From: Natrinema gelatinilyticum
GTDB lineage: Archaea; Halobacteriota; Halobacteria; Halobacteriales; Natrialbaceae
Direction: 5' to 3'
Assembly (NCBI RefSeq): GCF_024266705.1
Contig: NZ_CP100756.1
Span: 1,116,001-1,180,000 of the forward strand
DNA: 64,000 bases
Positions 43,496 through 52,602 of this stretch are shown piece after piece (the stretch's first letter is position 1; every line of letters starts with the position of its first letter). A program made the translations under genes and the position numbers. The notes under the pieces were generated by a model, which was not told the DNA's origin, searched no databases, and saw only the letters and a program-made list of their open reading frames with translations.

Positions 43496-44921
43496 AAAGG
43501 GCGCGCTCGACGGCCTCCGCCACGCTCGTCGCTTTTTCGGCTAGCTCCTCGGAGACCAGACCCTCATCGGTGGCGTCCGCGAGTTCCGCCGCATCCACGA
43601 CGGCCACCGACCCGTCGGCACTCCGAATCACGTCGATGTAGAGGTCGACGTATCGCACGCAGTCCGGAAACAGTTCGACGGGTGTACAGACGTTGACGTA
43701 GGTGCCTTTCGTCGTCCCGTCTGCGGCCCTGTACGTCGTCGGATACCACCACCGTCCCTCGCGGAACTTCGTCACGGCGACGTCTCCCGTCTCCCTGGGA
43801 ACGTCGAGTGCGTCGTAGCGACCGCCGCCGGTCATCGAACGCTCCAGGGTCATCTTGCCTTCAGGATCCCAGTCGGTTACCTCGCCACGCCCCAGGGAGA
43901 TGAGCCGGCCGTCTGGTTTGCCGTGACCGATCTCGAGTCGATCACCGGCCGTCGGGCCGAACTGGCGCGCGACCGCCGCAAAGGGGAACTCGGAATCGGC
44001 GCCGTCGTCTCCGAACGATTCACAGACGGCCTCGGCGAAGTCGACCGCCGCGCTCGCCGCCCGATCCGCCGCCTTCGCTCGATGGTGGCCCGGCATCGTC
44101 GTTTCCACGCGCTGGCGAACACCGTCCAACGCGAAACGGGACTCCCGCCCGAACCAGCACCATGCCGTCGTCTCTGGTGTAGCGAGTAGCCCCGGATCGT
44201 TCGGTTCTGCCGGTGTCTCGGCGAGTGTGTCCTCGAGCAACCGCGCTCGGTCTGTGGCATCCTCGAGGGCGGCTCCCATCGCCTCGAGGGCCGCATCGGC
44301 GGCCGCCCGCTGCCAACGGATCCCCCATCCGCCCGGAACGTCGACCGAGAGGAGGGTGGTCATCCCGACGAGCTCCTCGGCACGCTCGCCTCGTAGCGCC
44401 GCCGAGACGCCCGTTTGGTCACGAGAAAGGGTACAAAGTCCGCCGCGAATCTCGAGGGTCGGCCGGACGAGCGGTAGATCGTCGTCCCACGGCGGCGCGG
44501 GCTCGTGAACCTGCACCCGGTACCGATTCCCTTCGTCTACGTAGTCGTCGGCATCGTCGTAGTTCAGATACCCCCGGCGACCCTCGCCGAGGTCGACGAC
44601 GGCACCGCTCCCGCCCTCGGCATCGAGCACTTCGGCATCGAAAACCGCCCCCCGAGCGACGTCCCCGGTCCAGCAGAATGCGTCGATCGCCAGGGTCTCG
44701 AGTGAGCTCACGACCGTCTCGACTCCGTCGGGATCACCCGAAATCTCGATGCCCTGCCGATCGCGGGTCGTCTCGACCGAGACGTCGGCTGGCAGGGTAT
44801 CGAACGACCGATCGAAGCGGTCACGGATCGGCTCGGAGGCTTGGACGACCTCGCAGTCGGCCTCGGCCAGCAGCTGAGTCACCGCCGTCGTGTAGATCCC
44901 GCGGACTCGAACCGTCGTCAT
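43488..44921 (-). CDS. fau-1: RNase E/G-type RNA-binding protein FAU-1
   Basis: 477 residues. N-terminal S1-like domain with the usual insertion (VRGIYTTAVTQLLAEADCEV, then RGAVFDAEVLDAEGGSGAVV, DLGEGRRGYL). The C-terminal half carries a DUF402 domain: WWYPTTYRAADGTTKGTYVN, CTPVELFPDCVRYVDLYIDV. Archaeal FAU-1 proteins bind AU-rich RNA and process pre-5S rRNA. The start overlaps the stop of a 30-codon ORF (ATGA), which overlaps the next gene upstream, so three reading frames are chained. Confidence 0.88.
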   Translation of the reverse strand: MTTVRVRGIYTTAVTQLLAEADCEVVQASEPIRDRFDRSFDTLPADVSVETTRDRQGIEISGDPDGVETVVSSLETLAIDAFCWTGDVARGAVFDAEVLDAEGGSGAVVDLGEGRRGYLNYDDADDYVDEGNRYRVQVHEPAPPWDDDLPLVRPTLEIRGGLCTLSRDQTGVSAALRGERAEELVGMTTLLSVDVPGGWGIRWQRAAADAALEAMGAALEDATDRARLLEDTLAETPAEPNDPGLLATPETTAWCWFGRESRFALDGVRQRVETTMPGHHRAKAADRAASAAVDFAEAVCESFGDDGADSEFPFAAVARQFGPTAGDRLEIGHGKPDGRLISLGRGEVTDWDPEGKMTLERSMTGGGRYDALDVPRETGDVAVTKFREGRWWYPTTYRAADGTTKGTYVNVCTPVELFPDCVRYVDLYIDVIRSADGSVAVVDAAELADATDEGLVSEELAEKATSVAEAVERALSG

Positions 44922-45010
44922 TGCCGTCCCTCCGCATACTGCCAGTCGTCGCTTCTGCGTCGCAACTCACGCTCGAGCGCCCCGACCCCAGCCTCGGCCG
45001 TGGGGATCAT
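44918..45010 (-). CDS. 30-residue micro-ORF, overlapping genes on both sides
   Basis: ATG 45010 overlaps the stop of the upstream gene by four bases (ATGA), and its own stop at 44918-44920 overlaps the fau-1 ATG by four bases. The peptide MIPTAEAGVGALERELRRRS continues with a short tail ending in QYAEGRQ. The exact chaining argues for translation. It could be a functional micropeptide or a coupling leader. Length precludes domain assignment. Confidence 0.5.
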   Translation of the reverse strand: MIPTAEAGVGALERELRRRSDDWQYAEGRQ

Positions 45011-45384
45011 CGTATCGTATCTCGGGCCGCGGCGAACCGGACCCGGTCGTTGATCGTCGGCCCGAGGGAAAGTTCGACGGAGTCGTCGTCCAGGATTCGC
45101 CCGTCCTCGACGTAGACGCCCCACGTGTCGAATCGAAGCCAGCCGCGCATTTCGCCGCCGTGGGTCGTGATATCGGCATACTCGACAGTGTGTTCCGGAT
45201 ACTCGGAACTCGAGTGGGCCATGGACATATCCGAATATACGGTATCGTGGATTCTGAAGAACTCCTCGAGCGCGATCGCATCCGTCCGAACGGCCTCGAC
45301 GACCGCCTCGGAAGCGGCTCGGAGCTCGTCGGTCTCGAGACCGACGTCGCGAAGCGCCCGCTGGGTTCGCTGATCGAAGTGCAT
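45007..45384 (-). CDS. Conserved haloarchaeal protein (DUF7532-type)
   Basis: ATG 45384 (MHFDQRTQRALRDVGLETDE) gives 125 residues; a GTG six bases upstream is possible. The N-terminal half is helical (ELRAASEAVVEAVRTDAIAL), then EEFFRIHDTVYSDMSMAHSS. C-terminal half is beta-rich (MRGWLRFDTWGVYVEDGRIL, DDDSVELSLGPTINDRV). No motif. It heads the chain leading through the micro-ORF to fau-1, so a link to RNA metabolism is inferred. Confidence 0.75.
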   Translation of the reverse strand: MHFDQRTQRALRDVGLETDELRAASEAVVEAVRTDAIALEEFFRIHDTVYSDMSMAHSSSEYPEHTVEYADITTHGGEMRGWLRFDTWGVYVEDGRILDDDSVELSLGPTINDRVRFAAARDTIR

Positions 45385-45588
45385 ACGCACCGGTTGGGTC
45401 GGAAGACCTTTGATGATTCCGAGTCCACGTCACGCGACGAGCCCGACCACCTGTCGCGATCGAACCGGTGCGAGTTCGTTTCCGGTCGACGAGAGGCGCA
45501 ATACTCGAGAACACTACTGCTCGGGTGCATTTCCAGATGCTACAACGGTAGGCGAAATGCTTGATACCGCGAACCGCCACTATTGCTC

Positions 45589-46014
45589 ATGATCGCCCAC
45601 GACTACAGAACCGAGATTGACGACGACCTGGCCACGAGTATCGTCAGTGTCGCACGAACCAGTCTCGGAGACACCCTCCGGAGCGTGATCTATTTCACCC
45701 CGTCGACGTTCGACATCCTGTACCTCCGCCAGGGTATCTACGAGTCGGCAGACGATGCCCGGCGGGCCAAAACGCAACTGGTCGAACTAGAACAGGTCGG
45801 ATTCGCGGAGCGACCGGTTCGGACGGCGATCAGCCGCAGCGAAGGCAGATCGAACATCGGCGAATACGAATTTACCGTTCGGTTCCACGGAGACGGATTC
45901 GTCGTTAGAGTGCTCGAAGACGGGACCGGCGTCCTGTTGACGACTGACAGCATGGACGTCAACGCCTTCGAAGACGCGGCCACTGCCGTTCGCAGACTGC
46001 TACGCGACGACTGA
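45589..46014 (+). CDS. Conserved haloarchaeal protein (DUF7522-type)
   Basis: 141 residues from ATG 45589. Mixed helix/beta: DDLATSIVSVARTSLGDTLR, VIYFTPSTFDILYLRQGIYE, then a beta part GEYEFTVRFHGDGFVVRVLE and DSMDVNAFEDAATAVRRLL. Roadblock/IcmF-like size but no clear motif. Haloarchaea-specific in my recognition; function unknown. Divergent from the fau-1 cluster. Confidence 0.78.
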   Translation: MIAHDYRTEIDDDLATSIVSVARTSLGDTLRSVIYFTPSTFDILYLRQGIYESADDARRAKTQLVELEQVGFAERPVRTAISRSEGRSNIGEYEFTVRFHGDGFVVRVLEDGTGVLLTTDSMDVNAFEDAATAVRRLLRDD

Positions 46015-46351
46015 TCGCACTCGCGGGAGAAGACGCTCGAATCGATAGAAGCGTTCTCCTCGAGCACGTTCACCCTGCACACGAACACCCGCCCTTCATA
46101 ACGTCCGTGTCTGTGCTATCCTCGCGCGCCATGTTCCCGTGGCGCTCTCCGGCCTGCGCTTCCGACGTTTGGACGGTCAACCCGTTCCAGAATCGTTCAC
46201 GAATCACCGCGATACCATCACGCCACCTGTGAACTGAACCCATCAGTTACGGACGGGTCGCCAACAATCGCTACGCGACCCACGCTCCGAAATACACACT
46301 CGAGTCGCCGATTGCCGAACCTATACCGGGCCGGAAACCGAACTGTATGCC
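46015..46351. promoter_or_regulatory. Intergenic region with PrsW promoter
   Basis: 337 bases, no gene recognised. CTATA at 46321-46325, about 29 bases before ATG 46352, is a probable TATA box for a leaderless PrsW mRNA. Confidence 0.45.
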
Positions 46352-47365
46352 ATGCAGCGTAGGCGCGACCCGGTCGAACGAGCCGAGGAGCGAAACAAGG
46401 ACGGGTCAACTGACCTCTACGACGTCTCGACGTGGGAACCGCGATCGACCGTCGATCTGGTCGCGTACACGCTCTATAACGGAGCCAGCTACGGATTTCG
46501 TGCGCTCGTCTTGCTAATCGCGCTTGCGATAACGCTCGTCTTGTTGATCTCGCCCATAGCGGTCGTCCTCGAGGACCCGTTCGTCTCCGTCTTTTTCGGG
46601 CTCTCGGTCGTTCCAGCGGGATTGCTCGCGGCGTATATTTGGTACACAGACATCACGACGAGCGAGCCGCTTACCTTGCTCGTCGTGACATTCCTGCTCG
46701 CGGTCCTGTTCGCGACGTTCGCGGCTCTCGCCAACTCGTTCAGCCGGGCGGTGATCGGCATCGGCGGCGGAATCCTCTTTTACTATCTGATCGTCGGCCC
46801 CGTCGAGGAAACGGTAAAATTACTCGCCGTTCAGACGTTTGCCTACCGGAGCGACAGTTTCGACGCAGTCATCGACGGTGCGGTCTACGGAGCCGTCGCG
46901 GGATTGGGCTTTGCGGCCATCGAGAACGCTCTCTACATCAGCCGGGTCATCGGCGAAGCGAACCCGGAAGCCAATCTGTTCGTCACCGCGAGCGGAATCG
47001 CGACGGTCCGGGCGCTGGCAGGACCAGGCCATGTCATCTACTCGGCAATCGCGGGCTACTACCTCGGGCTGGCAAAGTTCAACAGCGAGTACGCGGGCCC
47101 GATCGTTATCAAGGGCCTGCTCGTCGCGGCCTTCGTCCACGGAACGTACAACGTCACGGTCGGAATCGTCCCTGGCATCCTCACCGGTCTCCTCCCCATC
47201 GGCTTCGGATTCGCGTTCGTCAGCTACGTAGTCGTTTACGACCTCGCGATTGGCTACTACCTCTATCGGAAGCTCTCTCGCTATCGCAACACGTATCGCG
47301 CCGTCCGGAGCGAACCCGAGGTCTCGCGGCCGGAGTTAACGGAATTCGATCCGCCGCAGCGCTGA
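46352..47365 (+). CDS. PrsW-family intramembrane metalloprotease
   Basis: 337 residues. Charged N-terminus, then about eight spans. Diagnostic motifs: the E-E-x-x-K box in VGPVEETVKLLAVQTF, FDAVIDGAVYGAVAGLGFAA with the E of IENALY, GHVIYSAIAGYYLGLAKF (His), and FVHGTYNV (His). Family knowledge: PrsW cuts membrane regulators; haloarchaeal substrates are not known. Single gene. Confidence 0.92.
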   Translation: MQRRRDPVERAEERNKDGSTDLYDVSTWEPRSTVDLVAYTLYNGASYGFRALVLLIALAITLVLLISPIAVVLEDPFVSVFFGLSVVPAGLLAAYIWYTDITTSEPLTLLVVTFLLAVLFATFAALANSFSRAVIGIGGGILFYYLIVGPVEETVKLLAVQTFAYRSDSFDAVIDGAVYGAVAGLGFAAIENALYISRVIGEANPEANLFVTASGIATVRALAGPGHVIYSAIAGYYLGLAKFNSEYAGPIVIKGLLVAAFVHGTYNVTVGIVPGILTGLLPIGFGFAFVSYVVVYDLAIGYYLYRKLSRYRNTYRAVRSEPEVSRPELTEFDPPQR

Positions 47366-47438
47366 GTGTTACGGGCGACGCCGACCGCGTCACAGCACCG
47401 TCGGTCCGGCCGTCAGTGACAGCGAACCGACCCCGGGA

Positions 47439-48044
47439 TCAGTCGAAGCGCGCCTCGAGCAGCCGTTCGACGTACTTCGCGAGAACGTCGACCTCGAGGT
47501 GGACCGGATCGCCAGGTGCCTTCTCCGAGAGCGTCGTGAGCTGGTAGGTCGTGGGGATGATCGCGACAGTCACCAGACCGCGTTGCGCGTCGAGGTCGGC
47601 GACGGTCAGACTGATGCCGTCGAGCGTGATCGACCCCTTCTCGACGACGTAGCGCTCGTACCCGTCCGGAAGTTCGAACTCGAAGAACCAGTCCTCATCG
47701 ACGGGCTCGACGTCCGTGACGGTCGCGACCGCGTCGACGTGGCCCTGGACGACGTGGCCGTCGAACCGACCGTCGGCCGGCATCGCCCGCTCGACGTTGA
47801 CCGCAGCACCCGTCTCGAGATCGCCCAGGTACGTCCGGTCGACGGTCTCGGTCGCCAGAAAGACCTCGAACCACTCGCCATCCGAATATCGCTCGACGGT
47901 CAGACACACGCCGCTGACGCTGATGCTCTGGCCGTGTTCGAGCCCAGTCGCGACCTCCTCGGCGCCGATTCGCAGTCGGAGGTCGTCCTCAGCTTGATCT
48001 CGAGCGAGGAGGGTGCCCGTCTCTTCGACGATTCCAGTAAACAT
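47439..48044 (-). CDS. ribE: Riboflavin synthase
   Basis: ATG 48044 (MFTGIVEETGTLLARDQAED) gives 201 residues. The internal duplication of the lumazine-binding domain is visible: MFTGIVEE...ISVSGVCLTVERYSDG in the first copy and FDGHVVQGHVDAVATVTDVE...ITLDGISLTVADLDAQRGL in the second. It converts two 6,7-dimethyl-8-ribityllumazine to riboflavin. Bacterial-type alpha-chain enzyme, usual for haloarchaea. No other rib gene adjacent. Confidence 0.95.
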   Translation of the reverse strand: MFTGIVEETGTLLARDQAEDDLRLRIGAEEVATGLEHGQSISVSGVCLTVERYSDGEWFEVFLATETVDRTYLGDLETGAAVNVERAMPADGRFDGHVVQGHVDAVATVTDVEPVDEDWFFEFELPDGYERYVVEKGSITLDGISLTVADLDAQRGLVTVAIIPTTYQLTTLSEKAPGDPVHLEVDVLAKYVERLLEARFD

Positions 48045-48385
48045 ACGTACGGGTGGTCGGTGGCGGAAGAAAGCCGTTCCGGTCCCCGTATCCGCGCCGC
48101 TTCGTGCCCGGGAGAGACGACGAAGAGGGTGGCGAACACTGGCACGTCGCGTTAAAAATCGGACTGTCGGGACACTCCGTGTCGGCTTCGAATGAACCGT
48201 CGAAGGGGACGGGCCAGACTCTGATAAATTCGTTGTTCCGTTCGGAAACCGGTACGAGCGGTGCTCGGTGAGGGGAGACGAGTACCACCGAAGTGACGAC
48301 GAGTTCGCAGCCGTGACCACGACACTGGAGGCTACCACGACGATTGTCGTCGGTCTTTTGACGGAGCCGAAACTATCCCGTCGTA
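48045..48385. other. Intergenic region, no gene recognised
   Basis: 341 bases between the divergent riboflavin synthase and the DUF7533-type gene. It should hold both promoters. No repeat or conserved frame seen. Confidence 0.45.
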
Positions 48386-48640
48386 ATGGCTGGTATCATC
48401 GACACGATCAAACTCGCAGGGACCCTCGTTCTGGCGCTCCCCGCCGCAATCGCCGGACTCGAGTTACTGATACAGGGGCAGACGAATTACGGGGTGGCGC
48501 TCGTCGCGCTCGCGGTCGGGCTCGTCGTCGTCCAGCACTGGCTCACGCTCCCGACGGATATCCCAGAACTGCTGGCGAAACGAGTCGTCGGAACGGTCAC
48601 GAAAAAACCGGAGTCCGACTCGGACGATGATCGGACGTAG
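48386..48640 (+). CDS. Small membrane protein (DUF7533-type)
   Basis: 84 residues: MAGIIDTIKLAGTLVLALPA starts the first span, second span VALVALAVGLVVVQHWLTLP, then a polar tail with KKPESDSDDD. Conserved haloarchaeal; function unknown. Confidence 0.82.
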   Translation: MAGIIDTIKLAGTLVLALPAAIAGLELLIQGQTNYGVALVALAVGLVVVQHWLTLPTDIPELLAKRVVGTVTKKPESDSDDDRT

Positions 48641-48767
48641 CGAACGACGCGAGCGGACGCAGCGGTCGACGACGGATCACTGCTCGGTCCTGCCGCAGGG
48701 TGTCAGACGCGATACTCGAGTCCGTCCGACTGTACGTATGCGGACGCGGTACTCTGTGTACGGCGCG

Positions 48768-49985
48768 TTATTCCAGCTGTGCTCCCGGTTCGAGCGACTG
48801 CGATGGGGCCGCGATCCACTCGGGGCGCTCGCCGTCGTCGCTGACCGCCAGCAAATCGGCGATCCGGAGCCAGTTGTCCTCGTCGACCGTCGCGGCGACG
48901 TCGAGACGGACGACGGCTCCGGGAGCGAGTACGTCAGCCCCGTTTAGCGGCCGTTCACGGGGTTCGAGCCCGACACCCGAAACCAGCGTCGCGATGTCGT
49001 CGTCCTCGCCGAAGCCGAACGAGCGGACTTCCGCCTCGAGGTCGGCCGCGACGGCGCTTACCGGCTCTGGTCCAGCGGTCAGCATCGAGCGTGCCGATCG
49101 AAACGATTGCGTAACCGCAACGTGAACCCGTCGTTCTCGGCCGCCGTCGCTGTCGACGACAAACGTCCGGACGAGTCCGCCGTAGTAACCGCCCGCGCTC
49201 CGGGGCGCCGTCTCGAGGACGATTGGCTCACCGGGTCTGAGCGCGGTATCGTCGGTTCTAACGTCGGACGACGTGTTGACATCTGTGTTATTAGCTGGAA
49301 ACGCACCGGCTCCGACGATGGCCTCGTCGACGGCAATCCGCAATCGAGCCGGCGTCAGAAACTCCGGATCGCTAGCGTAGTCCGTGTCAGGGACTCGTTC
49401 GGTATCGATCTCGGTTTCGCTCCCGTCTCCGCCGTCGCCGGCAACTGCGAGCCGGCCGTCGATGACTGCTGCATCGGCCAGAAGCGATGCCGCTCGCCGA
49501 ATGCCGGCGCTCGCTGCCCGCTGGGCGACCGTGATACACTCGCGTTCTCCGGCCGTCTTGGTCGCTCGCGCTCGCTCGAGGGCGGCCGTCGAAGCCAGTT
49601 CGAACCCGGCGTTCTCGAGGTAGAGCGCGGCGTCGTGTGGAACCCGCGCCGGTGTCAGAACTGTCCCTTCGTGGCCGCGGTCGGCGAGAACCGACGCGAC
49701 CTGTTCGGCTGGATGGGTTTCACGTTCGTCGGCTGCCGATCGGACGAGCCACCCGCCTTCGAGGGCGTCGTAGGCGACCGCAGTGAGCCCTCGCTGGGAT
49801 TTCGGGGTACAGTACTGAATCCCCGGATCGCAGTCGGTACCGACGTGAACGAAAGCCGTCGCATCGCGATCCTCGAGCGCCGGCGAGATGACGGCGACCG
49901 CGTGGGCTCGGCGCCGAGGAACGAAATCGCCGCCGACGGGTACGTGGCCGCTGTCCTCGGCGCTGCAGTCGATCCGACCGGTCAC
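48768..49985 (-). CDS. Degenerate M24 (creatinase/aminopeptidase fold) protein
   Basis: 405 residues, GTG start overlapping the helicase stop (GTGA). The fold is the pita-bread M24: a creatinase-like N-domain and a catalytic-like domain from about residue 150. But the five metal ligands are gone: the G-Y-x-S-D-x-T-R-T box reads GGYYGGLVRT, the GHGxGLE box reads SGVGLEPRE, the first Asp position is in VLETAPRS, the E-P Glu is in RLDVAA and the R-I-E-D box reads RIADLL. So it is probably a non-catalytic binding protein. Coupled to the helicase. Confidence 0.8.
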   Translation of the reverse strand: MTGRIDCSAEDSGHVPVGGDFVPRRRAHAVAVISPALEDRDATAFVHVGTDCDPGIQYCTPKSQRGLTAVAYDALEGGWLVRSAADERETHPAEQVASVLADRGHEGTVLTPARVPHDAALYLENAGFELASTAALERARATKTAGERECITVAQRAASAGIRRAASLLADAAVIDGRLAVAGDGGDGSETEIDTERVPDTDYASDPEFLTPARLRIAVDEAIVGAGAFPANNTDVNTSSDVRTDDTALRPGEPIVLETAPRSAGGYYGGLVRTFVVDSDGGRERRVHVAVTQSFRSARSMLTAGPEPVSAVAADLEAEVRSFGFGEDDDIATLVSGVGLEPRERPLNGADVLAPGAVVRLDVAATVDEDNWLRIADLLAVSDDGERPEWIAAPSQSLEPGAQLE

Positions 49986-51859
49986 GGCGCTTCGGCTTCG
50001 GCCTCGACTTCGTCTGCGTCCGGATTCGCGTCGGGTTCCTGGGCTTGCTCGATCAATTCGTCGATCGTCGCATCAGTCAGGCGGTTTTTGAGCAGGACGT
50101 CGATGGGGAGCGTCGGCGCGCCGTCGACGAGGTTCTCGAGCAGGAAGAGCCGTTCTCGGGCCCGAGACATGCCGACGTAGAAGACGCGACGTTCGTTGTC
50201 GGTCAGGACGGGGACGGGAGATGAGGTTTTCGTGAACTCCTCACAGCCTGGAATAGCTGTCGGGTCGTCGACAGTCGCGACCATCTGCTCGACGACCTTC
50301 TCGGTGAGGTCGGTGCCGACGAAAACGTGGTCGGCCTCGCGACCCTTCGCAGAGTGGATGGTGCCGACGCGGACGCGGTCGGTATCCATCCCCTGGTACT
50401 CGCCGATCGCGAAGTACGATTTGACGCTTTTTTTCTGGAAGTTCGTGACTTTCCGGAGCATGTCTGATGCCGAGGCTGGCCCGGGCATGAAGGGGACGTG
50501 ATCCTCGATGACCGACGCGGGGATCGCGAGGTCGACGAGGTCGTCGATGCCCGCGTCCTCCTGGCGCTCGTTGATCTCGTCGAAGAGTTCGTCGCGCTCG
50601 TTCGTCCCGAATGCGGACTCTTGAAGCATGTCGGCGAGCCGGCGGGCCTGCAAGCCCGTGACGTCTTCACCCTCGTCGATCGCCTCGACCGCGCGGACGT
50701 ACTGCGTGAGCCGATCCGTCCACATCCGCTGGTCGGTGAGCGACGTGAAGGGGACACCCTCAGTGATGAACTCATCGATGAACTGGAACATCTGGTATCT
50801 GGCCCGGAACAGTACCATGATGGTGCTATCACCTTCGACGAGTGTTCGCCGAACCATCCGGACCACGTCGAGCATCGACGCGTTCGCACGCGCCTCGACG
50901 GCGCCGCCTTCTTTGCGCGGTTTGAGGTCTTTGTCCTGGCGCTTTTCGATGTGGCGAATCTCCTTATTGACTGCGTTGAGGACGTTGGAAGGCAGTCGGT
51001 AGGAGTTCGGCAGAATAATGTCCTCGTCGACGTCCTCCTCGAGCAAGAGCGCGGGGTCGGCGCCCTGCCAGGAGTAGACGACCTGGTCGTCGTCGCCAGC
51101 GATCAGGACCCGTTTCATGTGGGGTTTCCACTCCTGATAGACGTCGTACTGGAGCGTGGTGATGTCCTGGAATTCGTCGATCACCAGATAGTCGACGCTG
51201 GGCAGCAGCGAGCGCTGCTTGACCCGCTCGAGCATGTCTGCGAAGCCGATTTTGCCTTCTTCACCCTTGTAGGCGCGCCAGGCACGGATGGCTTCGGGAA
51301 CGTCGATACGGTCGTCGTCGCTGGGCCAGGTCGGCGTGTACTTGTTGCCTTCCTGCGCGTTGGGATCGATCTCCGGCGGAAGTCGAACTTCCTCTTCGTC
51401 CCACTGGAACGGGACGTCGTACCAGTCCGAGACGTCGCGGCGGGTTCGCTGGAGCCACTGACTGGTCGCGATGACCTTGTTACCGATCGTCGTCGATCGG
51501 GCAGTCCGGCGACCGGCACCGCTGTACTCGTCTTCGTACTCGAGGCCGTAGTCGTCGCAAAATTCCTCTTTATCCGATTCACCGATCACGTCGCTTCGGG
51601 AAAGATCGAGCAGCTCGTACGCCTTGGCGTGCATCGTACAGACGTTTCCCTGCAGTGCACGGGGGCTCTCGTCGAGGCGGTCCGCGAGTCGTTCTCGGAC
51701 CTCCTGTGCTGCTGCTCGCGTATACGAGACAACGAGAATGTCTCGGAAGGTGACGCCGTCCTGATCGAGGATGTCCTCGACGTGGTCGAGAAGGGCGGTT
51801 GTCTTACCACTTCCCGGACCACCGAACAGACGAGTGACCTTCGTATCCGTCGTAGCCAT
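49982..51859 (-). CDS. UvrD/Rep-type superfamily 1 DNA helicase
   Basis: ATG 51859 (MATTDTKVTRLFGGPGSGKT) gives 625 residues. Walker A GGPGSGKTTALL, Q/motif Ia VVSYTRAAAQEV, Walker B YLVIDEFQDITTLQYDVY, motif III GDDDQVVYSWQGADP, motif IV and VI (VGTIHSAKGREADHVFV, RRVFYVGMSRARERL). A 3'-5' SF1A helicase for DNA repair or replication restart. The acidic tail ends in EAEAEAP. The M24-like gene overlaps its end, so both are translated together. Confidence 0.94.
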   Translation of the reverse strand: MATTDTKVTRLFGGPGSGKTTALLDHVEDILDQDGVTFRDILVVSYTRAAAQEVRERLADRLDESPRALQGNVCTMHAKAYELLDLSRSDVIGESDKEEFCDDYGLEYEDEYSGAGRRTARSTTIGNKVIATSQWLQRTRRDVSDWYDVPFQWDEEEVRLPPEIDPNAQEGNKYTPTWPSDDDRIDVPEAIRAWRAYKGEEGKIGFADMLERVKQRSLLPSVDYLVIDEFQDITTLQYDVYQEWKPHMKRVLIAGDDDQVVYSWQGADPALLLEEDVDEDIILPNSYRLPSNVLNAVNKEIRHIEKRQDKDLKPRKEGGAVEARANASMLDVVRMVRRTLVEGDSTIMVLFRARYQMFQFIDEFITEGVPFTSLTDQRMWTDRLTQYVRAVEAIDEGEDVTGLQARRLADMLQESAFGTNERDELFDEINERQEDAGIDDLVDLAIPASVIEDHVPFMPGPASASDMLRKVTNFQKKSVKSYFAIGEYQGMDTDRVRVGTIHSAKGREADHVFVGTDLTEKVVEQMVATVDDPTAIPGCEEFTKTSSPVPVLTDNERRVFYVGMSRARERLFLLENLVDGAPTLPIDVLLKNRLTDATIDELIEQAQEPDANPDADEVEAEAEAP

Positions 51860-51922
51860 TGTAGCTGTACAAGAGCGCGACACCCATAAGTCACGTGGGT
51901 TTTCTTCGATAAAATTCAGCGG

Positions 51923-52081
51923 TCAGGGGTCGCGAGGAGAACGGGCGTCTCTGACGTCGGCACCGTCGCGGATCTTGTCCTGGCAATCCGGACACACACG
52001 TGGGTCGTCGACGTCACGTGGGGTGAACACCCTGGCATACGCGTCCGTAACGAATCCGCCGCAGTTCTGACATTCCGGCAT
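51923..52081 (-). CDS. Zinc-ribbon microprotein (DUF7563-type)
   Basis: 52 residues. MPECQNCGGFVTDAYARVF supplies Cys4/Cys7 and RVCPDCQDKIRDGADV Cys30/Cys33. Ends RDARSPRDP. It sits between the helicase and the HVO_0416-type zinc gene on the same strand; function unknown. Confidence 0.85.
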   Translation of the reverse strand: MPECQNCGGFVTDAYARVFTPRDVDDPRVCPDCQDKIRDGADVRDARSPRDP

Positions 52082-52242
52082 AGTTCTTCTCGCTAATCTG
52101 TATTCAGTAATAGATTATAATTGTGTCGGACCGAAAGTGATAAAAAGATTCGAGAGGGTCCATTGCAAGGTCGCTACTCGAGAAACGGAGCGGAAGAAAG
52201 GATCAGCAATTGGCTGGGGAAGCGGTCGCCTGAGAGCAGTCG

Positions 52243-52428
52243 CTACGTCGCTGGCTCCCACCCGCAGACTGTACAGGAGGTCGCCGACGTGTCGTGAAGT
52301 CCGCCACACTCGGGACACTGCTTCTTGTTATACTCCTGTTCCCACCCTACTCTCTCGATCGAATGACCGCGATCGGACAGGAATTGATCGATGACGTCGT
52401 CACCGGCATCCGTGGGTGAGGTTGCCAT
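52243..52428 (-). CDS. HVO_0416-type zinc finger protein
   Basis: ATG 52428 (MATSPTDAGDDVIDQFLSDR) gives 61 residues. The ribbon is KKQCPECGGLHDTSATSCTV plus CGW, with cysteines CPxC and CxxC. The N-terminal FLSDRGHSIERVGWEQEYNK also agrees with the family. An in-frame 55-residue extension upstream is not native. Function unknown. Confidence 0.85.
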   Translation of the reverse strand: MATSPTDAGDDVIDQFLSDRGHSIERVGWEQEYNKKQCPECGGLHDTSATSCTVCGWEPAT

Positions 52429-52602
52429 ATGTATGTGAAAAGCTGCCACACTATTAAATCGTTGGGTCGGTGAAGATGCTGCCTCCACTGGCGACGGAAC
52501 GAGCGTCGAGAAAACGGACAGAGGCACAGAACATATAACGAGAGGGAGGCCGATACGAATCCGACCCGCGGACTTTTCTGGGTCTCGAGCCAACTGAAAC
52601 GT

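Noticed and set aside
48958..48980. GGTTCGAG-like string suggesting a tRNA T-arm
   Set aside because: Lies inside the M24-like coding sequence and no acceptor or anticodon stem can be built around it.
49107..50180. 357-codon plus-strand open frame
   Set aside because: Shadow across the M24-like gene and helicase end; Arg/Gly-rich.
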